Under the pieces are notes generated by a model, which was not told where the DNA came from, did no database searches, and was given only the letters and a program-made list of their open reading frames with translations. A stretch of DNA of 27,921 nt from W1P20-047 sp045118335 (GTDB lineage: Bacteria > Actinomycetota > Coriobacteriia > Coriobacteriales > Eggerthellaceae), in NCBI GenBank assembly GCA_045118335.1, contig JBGUXY010000080.1:1-27921 (forward strand), in the 5' to 3' direction. The position numbers were made by a program, and so were the translations under genes. How positions within the stretch are numbered: the first letter of the stretch is position 1; the number at the start of each line of letters is the position of its first letter. Of this stretch, positions 22,834 through 27,921 are shown piece by piece.

Positions 22834-23121
22834 ATGAAGGAAGAGAAGGAGAAAGGGAAGGCGTCGAAAGGCGGGATGGTCTTCGACATCTTCTTCGAGC
22901 TGATTCTCATCTTGCTCGTATTGTTCACCGCGATGATGCTCTCACAAGGGGACGTGATTGGAGGACCCTATACGGTCAACGTGCCCAAGACCATCATCAC
23001 GCTCGGCCTGATAGCTTTCTACCTGGGCTTCACCATCTACCGCAGCAACACGGCAATGGACAAGTCCATGACGAAGTTGCGTGCCGAAATGGAAGCGGAG
23101 AAGAGGGAGGCCGAGCAATGA
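22834..23121 (+). CDS. Small two-helix membrane protein with C-terminal coiled coil
   Basis: 95 residues. A Lys/Glu-rich N-terminus (MKEEKEKGKASKGG) is followed by two hydrophobic segments (FDIFFELILILLVLFTAMML and TIITLGLIAFYLGFTI) and a charged helix (NTAMDKSMTKLRAEMEAEKR) with coiled-coil spacing. The ATG at 22834 is preceded by AAAGGCAGG; a TTG at 22807 with AAGGGGGA upstream is an alternative start. Its stop overlaps the next start (ATGA). I know no family for it; position suggests an accessory subunit of the permease encoded two genes later. Confidence 0.75.
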   Translation: MKEEKEKGKASKGGMVFDIFFELILILLVLFTAMMLSQGDVIGGPYTVNVPKTIITLGLIAFYLGFTIYRSNTAMDKSMTKLRAEMEAEKREAEQ

Positions 23122-23261
23122 TCGCCACAATCGTTAACACCGCAGCGTGGATTGCCGTTGCGGTTTTCGCGTTCCTTCTTCTGAAGGATTTCGCTGGCGT
23201 AGAGCGCCAGATTCGCCTCGAAAACCAAGAGAGGGAGGCGAAACACCATGAGCACCAATGA
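23118..23261 (+). CDS. 47-residue single-helix membrane protein overlapping both neighbours
   Basis: The frame MIATIVNTAAWIAVAVFAFL continues LLKDFAGVERQIRLENQERE and ends in a His-rich KHHEHQ. It holds one membrane helix (about 4-23) and a charged amphipathic helix. The ATG at 23118 overlaps the previous stop by ATGA with GGGAGG 8-9 bases upstream, and its last 14 bases overlap the permease start at 23248. The tight overlap, good ribosome site and coherent hydrophobicity make it a real gene despite its size. Its C-terminal coding region also carries the ribosome site (GAGGGAGG) of the permease. Confidence 0.7.
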   Translation: MIATIVNTAAWIAVAVFAFLLLKDFAGVERQIRLENQEREAKHHEHQ

Positions 23262-24813
23262 GAAGAAGCTTTCCGCAATTCATATATGGGCACTGGGCGT
23301 GGGCATCGTCTTGGTGGGCGAGTTCATGGGATGGAACTTCACCATCAAGCTAGGCGGTTCTTTCGCGACGATAATCGGCATGTCGATCGTGTTCGTCATG
23401 TACCTGATGGTCGTGCTCATGACCAACGAGATGGCCTCGGTCATGCCGGAGTCTGGTGGTCAGTACAGTATGTCGAAATACATCATGGGCCCGCTTTCGG
23501 CGTTCAACGTGGGCCTGATGATGGTGTTGGAATACACGATGCTCGAAGCGGCAGACGCGTTGGTGGTGGGCGAGATTCTGCAGACAATCGCCCCCGGCGT
23601 GCAGGTGCTGCCGTTCCTGCTGCTCACGATTCTTGGATTGGCCTACATCAACTACCACGGCGCGTACGCATCGCTGACGTTGAACTTCTTCATCACGGCG
23701 GCGGCGTTCATCGCCGTGATCGCGCTTCTGGTGATTGGAAACATGGGCAACATGCAGGCATCGGTGGAGCAGCTCAAAGAGCTCACCAACGGCATTCCCT
23801 ACGGTGTGTTGGGCCTGTTCGCGGGACTGCAGTTCTCGTGTTGGTTCTTCCTGGGCATCGAGGGTACGGCAATGGCGTCCAACGATGTCAAGAACAAGAA
23901 GCGCGACCTGCCCCTTGGCAGCCTGCTCGGCTTGTTCACCCTGCTTGTGGGCGGCGTTTCGACGTGGTTCATCTGCTCGAGTGCCATTCCTGCCATGACA
24001 CTTTCGGATTCCGTGTACCCGCTTTATGATGCGGCTATTGCCACCGGCAAGCTGTTCCTGGTCGTGGCGCTGTTCATCGGCACCATGCTTGCCTGTCTGG
24101 CCAGCGCCAACGGCTGCATCCTCGACGCGGCGCGTGCGTGGAGCGTCCTGAGCCGTGATAACCTGCTCCCCGACGCCTTCGGTAAATCTCATCCGAAGTA
24201 CAACTCACCGTATCGTGCCATCCTCTTCCTGGCGCCCGTTGCCGTCGTCTTCGCCATGACGGGCATGCTCGATTACATCGTGACGTTCTCCATCTTCTCG
24301 GCGTTGATGGTGTATCTGCTCACGGCGATCAAGTTCCTGCGGTTCAGGCGAATTTACCCGCTGCAGAACCTGAAACGCAGCTTCACCGTGAAGCTGCATC
24401 CGCTGCCGGCGATTCTGGTCATCGTTATTGCCACATGCACGCTGTTCGGCATGAGCCTGAACTACAGCACCAGCATGATTGCCGCGGCCGCTTTCTACCT
24501 CATCTCGTCCGTGTGGTTCCTGAAGCGCCGCGAGAAGTGCGTGGTCGACAAGACGTTCTACATCTCGTCCATCGACTCCATGGGCTTTCCTGCGAACATC
24601 GAGCTGCCGGCTGCAGTGCCCGCTGCTCCCGCTGCGGAAGAGGGCGTGGAGGCCCTGCGTCTGGAGACTGGCGACATGAGGCTTCGCATGGAAGCGCTCG
24701 TCATGGAGAACGAGGCTCTGCGCATGAAGCTGGAGGCTTTGGAGCTGGAGAACAAGCTCTTGAGGGAAAAGGCCGCGCTCCCACCAGGCGGTGGAGCCGG
24801 AGGCGGCGCTTAG
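23248..24813 (+). CDS. APC-superfamily amino acid/amine permease with C-terminal coiled coil
   Basis: 521 residues with about twelve membrane segments. The N-terminal GVGIVLVGEFMGWNFTIKLG, then MTNEMASVMPESGGQYSMSK, the glycine-rich ESGG motif and FLGIEGTAMASNDVKNKKRDLP are typical of the ethanolamine-permease-like branch of the APC superfamily. After the last helix (FYLISSVWFLKRREK) about 90 extra residues follow: an Ala/Pro linker and a heptad-rich helix (RLRMEALVMENEALRMKLEA and ELENKLLREK) ending in a Gly tail (PPGGGAGGGA). Such a long coiled coil is unusual for APC permeases. Last gene of the operon, read through to the terminator at 25050. Likely substrate is ethanolamine or a related amine/amino acid, which is uncertain. 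Confidence 0.88.
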   Translation: MSTNEKKLSAIHIWALGVGIVLVGEFMGWNFTIKLGGSFATIIGMSIVFVMYLMVVLMTNEMASVMPESGGQYSMSKYIMGPLSAFNVGLMMVLEYTMLEAADALVVGEILQTIAPGVQVLPFLLLTILGLAYINYHGAYASLTLNFFITAAAFIAVIALLVIGNMGNMQASVEQLKELTNGIPYGVLGLFAGLQFSCWFFLGIEGTAMASNDVKNKKRDLPLGSLLGLFTLLVGGVSTWFICSSAIPAMTLSDSVYPLYDAAIATGKLFLVVALFIGTMLACLASANGCILDAARAWSVLSRDNLLPDAFGKSHPKYNSPYRAILFLAPVAVVFAMTGMLDYIVTFSIFSALMVYLLTAIKFLRFRRIYPLQNLKRSFTVKLHPLPAILVIVIATCTLFGMSLNYSTSMIAAAAFYLISSVWFLKRREKCVVDKTFYISSIDSMGFPANIELPAAVPAAPAAEEGVEALRLETGDMRLRMEALVMENEALRMKLEALELENKLLREKAALPPGGGAGGGA

Positions 24814-24836
24814 GGGAGTTTGCTGACGCTTCGTTT

Positions 24837-24865
24837 TGGTGGTGCGTCGGGATGATGCACCACCA
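24837..24865 (+). repeat. Hairpin downstream of the permease
   Basis: TGGTGGTGC (24837-24845) and GCACCACCA (24857-24865), perfect 9-bp stem with 11-base loop and no T tract. Confidence 0.55.
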
Positions 24866-24907
24866 GCTACCCTTTCGCCGAGCCGTCTCTTGAGATGGTG
24901 TTGTAGT

Positions 24908-25065
24908 TACGGTCGTGCACGAGGTTCCGTATCGTAACTCGGCAATGGCTTACAGGCTTGTAAGAACCCCTGTAGCTTTAGCGTTGTGACTGCGGTTGTG
25001 TTCGAGATTCCGCATCGCAAACCCCCGCGGTGGCTTACAAACGTGTAAGAACCCCCGCAGCTTCC
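24908..25065 (+). repeat. Imperfect 75-80-bp direct repeat, each copy with CTTACA-N4-TGTAAG
   Basis: Copy 1 (about 24908-24977) and copy 2 (about 24985-25065) align along their length: GTTCCGTATCGTAA versus ATTCCGCATCGCAA, then GGCTTACAGGCTTGTAAGAA versus GGCTTACAAACGTGTAAGAA, followed by CCCCTGTAGCTT versus CCCCCGCAGCTT. The palindromes are at 24949-24964 and 25034-25049. Only copy 2 continues into a functional terminator; copy 1 lacks the matching second arm. This fills the gap between the permease and the DUF6273 gene; no gene is visible. Confidence 0.75.
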
Positions 25066-25089
25066 ATAGAGCTGCGGGGGTTCGCTTTT
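25050..25089 (+). terminator. Terminator of the APC permease operon
   Basis: Perfect 13-bp stem AACCCCCGCAGCT / AGCTGCGGGGGTT (25050-25062 and 25070-25082) with a 7-base loop, followed by CGCTTTT. Confidence 0.9.
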
Positions 25090-25160
25090 GGCTTGGTTAC
25101 AGCCGTGTTGACGGCATGGGCACGTCGCCGTTTCCCATCATGCGTTTGGGTGACGGCGTC

Positions 25161-25946
25161 TTACGCCTCCAGCGTGATCCACATCGCGGGACGGATGCCG
25201 TGGGCGCCGTAATCCACGTCCATGCCGCTGGGTACCACCAGGCCACCCGGGCCCACATAGGCTGCACCGCGCTGGTCGATGCCCGGCGAGCGCAGGCGCC
25301 ACCAGGTGTTGCCGTTCGGGGCGACGTATACGCCCTGCTCCTTGGCGTAATCGGTTGCCTGTGCAGCGGAAGGGCACGGCCCCGATTCCTTGTCGAGCCA
25401 CTCTTCCGCTTCGGAAATGCTCAGCAGGAAGACCTTGTCGGTGGTCTCGTTGCCGCCGCTGATCTTGTAGTCGGCGTTGTTGCCGGGCTTGACCTTGGTG
25501 GACACGATGCTGGCACGCTCGGATTCGGAGAACGCCTCGAAGTAGAACTCGCTGTTGAGCCAGGCGCGTATGGTGGAGGTTTCCCACGTGACGCTCGTCC
25601 ATTTCTCGTTGTACGGCTTGCTGTCCAGGCTCTTCTCGCTGATCAGCAGGACCTTGCCGTCTTCCTTCTTCAGCACCTTCCAGGTGATGGGGCCATGGTA
25701 GTTGCCGATCTTGAACTCGTCTCCGCGTTTGATGGAGCCGAAGTCTGGCAGCTGCCTATGACCGCACTCGGGGCAGAACTTGCCCTTTGTTACCATACGA
25801 CCGCAGGCGGGGCAGGTAATCTTGCTGCTGTCGACTTTCGTGCCACACTCGAGGCAGAACTTCGCGTTCTCCGGCAATTCCGACCCGCATGCTGGGCACT
25901 TGTCCTGAGCTGGGCTTTCGCTCAAAGGAGCATTGTTGGTGGTCAT
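25161..25946 (-). CDS. Double zinc-ribbon DUF6273 protein
   Basis: 261 residues. Two zinc ribbons open the protein (CPACGSELPENAKFCLECG and CPACGRMVTKGKFCPECGH, about residues 16-65). The rest is a DUF6273 domain: GDEFKIGNYHGPITWKVLKK, LISEKSLDSKPYNEKW, STIRAWLNSEFYFEAFSESE, WWRLRSPG and a final IRPAMWITLE. Such domains resemble sulfatase-modifying/lectin-like folds and are often found in proteins of gut bacteria; the function is unknown. Without signal peptide or membrane segment it should be cytoplasmic. The ATG at 25946 has AAAGGCAG upstream; an upstream ATG at 26000 is less likely. Transcribed alone, convergent with the permease operon. Confidence 0.85.
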   Translation of the reverse strand: MTTNNAPLSESPAQDKCPACGSELPENAKFCLECGTKVDSSKITCPACGRMVTKGKFCPECGHRQLPDFGSIKRGDEFKIGNYHGPITWKVLKKEDGKVLLISEKSLDSKPYNEKWTSVTWETSTIRAWLNSEFYFEAFSESERASIVSTKVKPGNNADYKISGGNETTDKVFLLSISEAEEWLDKESGPCPSAAQATDYAKEQGVYVAPNGNTWWRLRSPGIDQRGAAYVGPGGLVVPSGMDVDYGAHGIRPAMWITLEA

Positions 25947-26197
25947 AACTGCTGCCTTTCTGTAGACGTTACGGCACGGTAATGGGCAGAATTCGTGCAC
26001 GGTTTAGCCGCCAAGGGGCCACTTGCGCAACGAATTGTCATCAGCGGAAAATTATATCACAGCAGATGGCGCTCAGAACTTGCGTGGGGACACTGTCTTG
26101 GTTTCTTACAACATCAAGTGAAGTCGGAAAGTTTACGAAACGGTGCCAGGATGGGGGCGCTTAGGTTACCTGTTATACTGTCCTGACATAATACCAG

Positions 26198-26225
26198 TTC
26201 AGAGGCCTGAAAAAATCTAGTTCAG
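26198..26225. promoter_or_regulatory. Possible operator upstream of dnaK
   Basis: TTCAG-AGGC-CTGAA (26198-26211) is a palindrome, and AGTTCAG occurs at 26196-26202 and again at 26219-26225, just ahead of the -35 box. Neither the CIRCE element nor a HAIR (HspR) inverted repeat is present. The remaining region 25947-26190 shows no gene. Confidence 0.35.
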
Positions 26226-26240
26226 CAAAATTTAGAAAAC

Positions 26241-26269
26241 TTGACAGAATCACGCTTAGATTTTATATT
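26241..26269 (+). promoter_or_regulatory. Strong sigma-70 promoter of dnaK
   Basis: Consensus TTGACA (26241-26246), 17-base spacer and TATATT (26264-26269). The predicted transcript has a leader of about 107 bases. Confidence 0.8.
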
Positions 26270-26382
26270 GGGTACACCACGAAGGGTTCGCACCGCGCGG
26301 CCCTTCGTTGCGAAAGGCCTGAAAGCGTGGGGTCTTTCGGGCAAGAACAAGGTACCAACAGGCAACTGAAAGGACATACATC

Positions 26383-27921
<1,539 letters not shown>

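Noticed and set aside
24996..25982. 328-codon plus-strand frame across the DUF6273 gene
   Set aside because: Shadow of the minus-strand DUF6273 gene; it also runs through the permease terminator.
26165..26382. CIRCE or HAIR element for dnaK
   Set aside because: No TTAGCACTC-N9-GAGTGCTAA and no CTTGAGT-N7-ACTCAAG pattern found.

Overview
This 28 kb window is bacterial chromosome, GC-rich, with ATG/GTG/TTG starts and strong GGAGG-type ribosome binding sites. The gene content (orphan hypE beside nikR, a 2x[4Fe-4S] ferredoxin, a PIN-domain toxin with a ribbon-helix-helix antitoxin, tandem zinc-ribbon/TM2 proteins, a DUF6273 zinc-ribbon protein and a NitT/TauT importer) and the dense intergenic families of short inverted repeats suggest an anaerobic actinobacterium of the Coriobacteriia, probably Eggerthellaceae. 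That placement is an inference from gene content; there is no rRNA or other decisive marker here.

Layout. 1-1310: end of an AbrB-type regulator translationally coupled to a UGT-like glycosyltransferase, whose stop codon already lies in the first repeat array. 1300-3970: repeat-rich and decayed, with a tyrosine phosphatase, two arrays of a 32-bp GAGAAATAGGGACGGGT repeat, a Nif11-leader/zinc-ribbon peptide gene broken by one extra C in a C6 tract, and the C-terminal stump of a PP2C/SpoIIE-type phosphatase flanked by the same repeat. 3975-9550: an SDR oxidoreductase with a textbook terminator, then on the minus strand a membrane protein with HEAT-like repeats and zinc ribbons, two paralogous TM2 proteins and a purine (NCS2) permease. 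9710-14864: plus-strand housekeeping genes (J-domain membrane protein, typA, a small helical protein, nikR, hypE), interrupted by a nearly perfect 100-bp inverted repeat after typA. 14946-17843: minus-strand permease/ATPase/lipoprotein operon for a NitT/TauT-type importer with a good promoter. 17970-19193: toxin-antitoxin area with an intact PIN toxin and a fragment of a second one. 19405-22425: ferredoxin, another copy of the 32-bp repeat as a perfect inverted pair, and a large zinc ribbon-FHA-FHA-ABC-permease fusion. 22589-25089: an operon with a structured leader, two overlapping small membrane proteins and an APC amino-acid/amine permease, all three with predicted C-terminal coiled coils. 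25161-25946: minus-strand zinc-ribbon DUF6273 protein. 26241-end: a strong promoter and the first 513 codons of dnaK.

The most interesting items are the three-gene permease operon with matched coiled-coil tails, including a 47-residue gene that overlaps both neighbours; the frameshifted Nif11-leader/zinc-ribbon gene with a duplicated tail in another frame; the repeat families and their association with gene ends and truncations; and a TTACA-N4-TGTAA palindrome seen three times just ahead of terminator-like hairpins.
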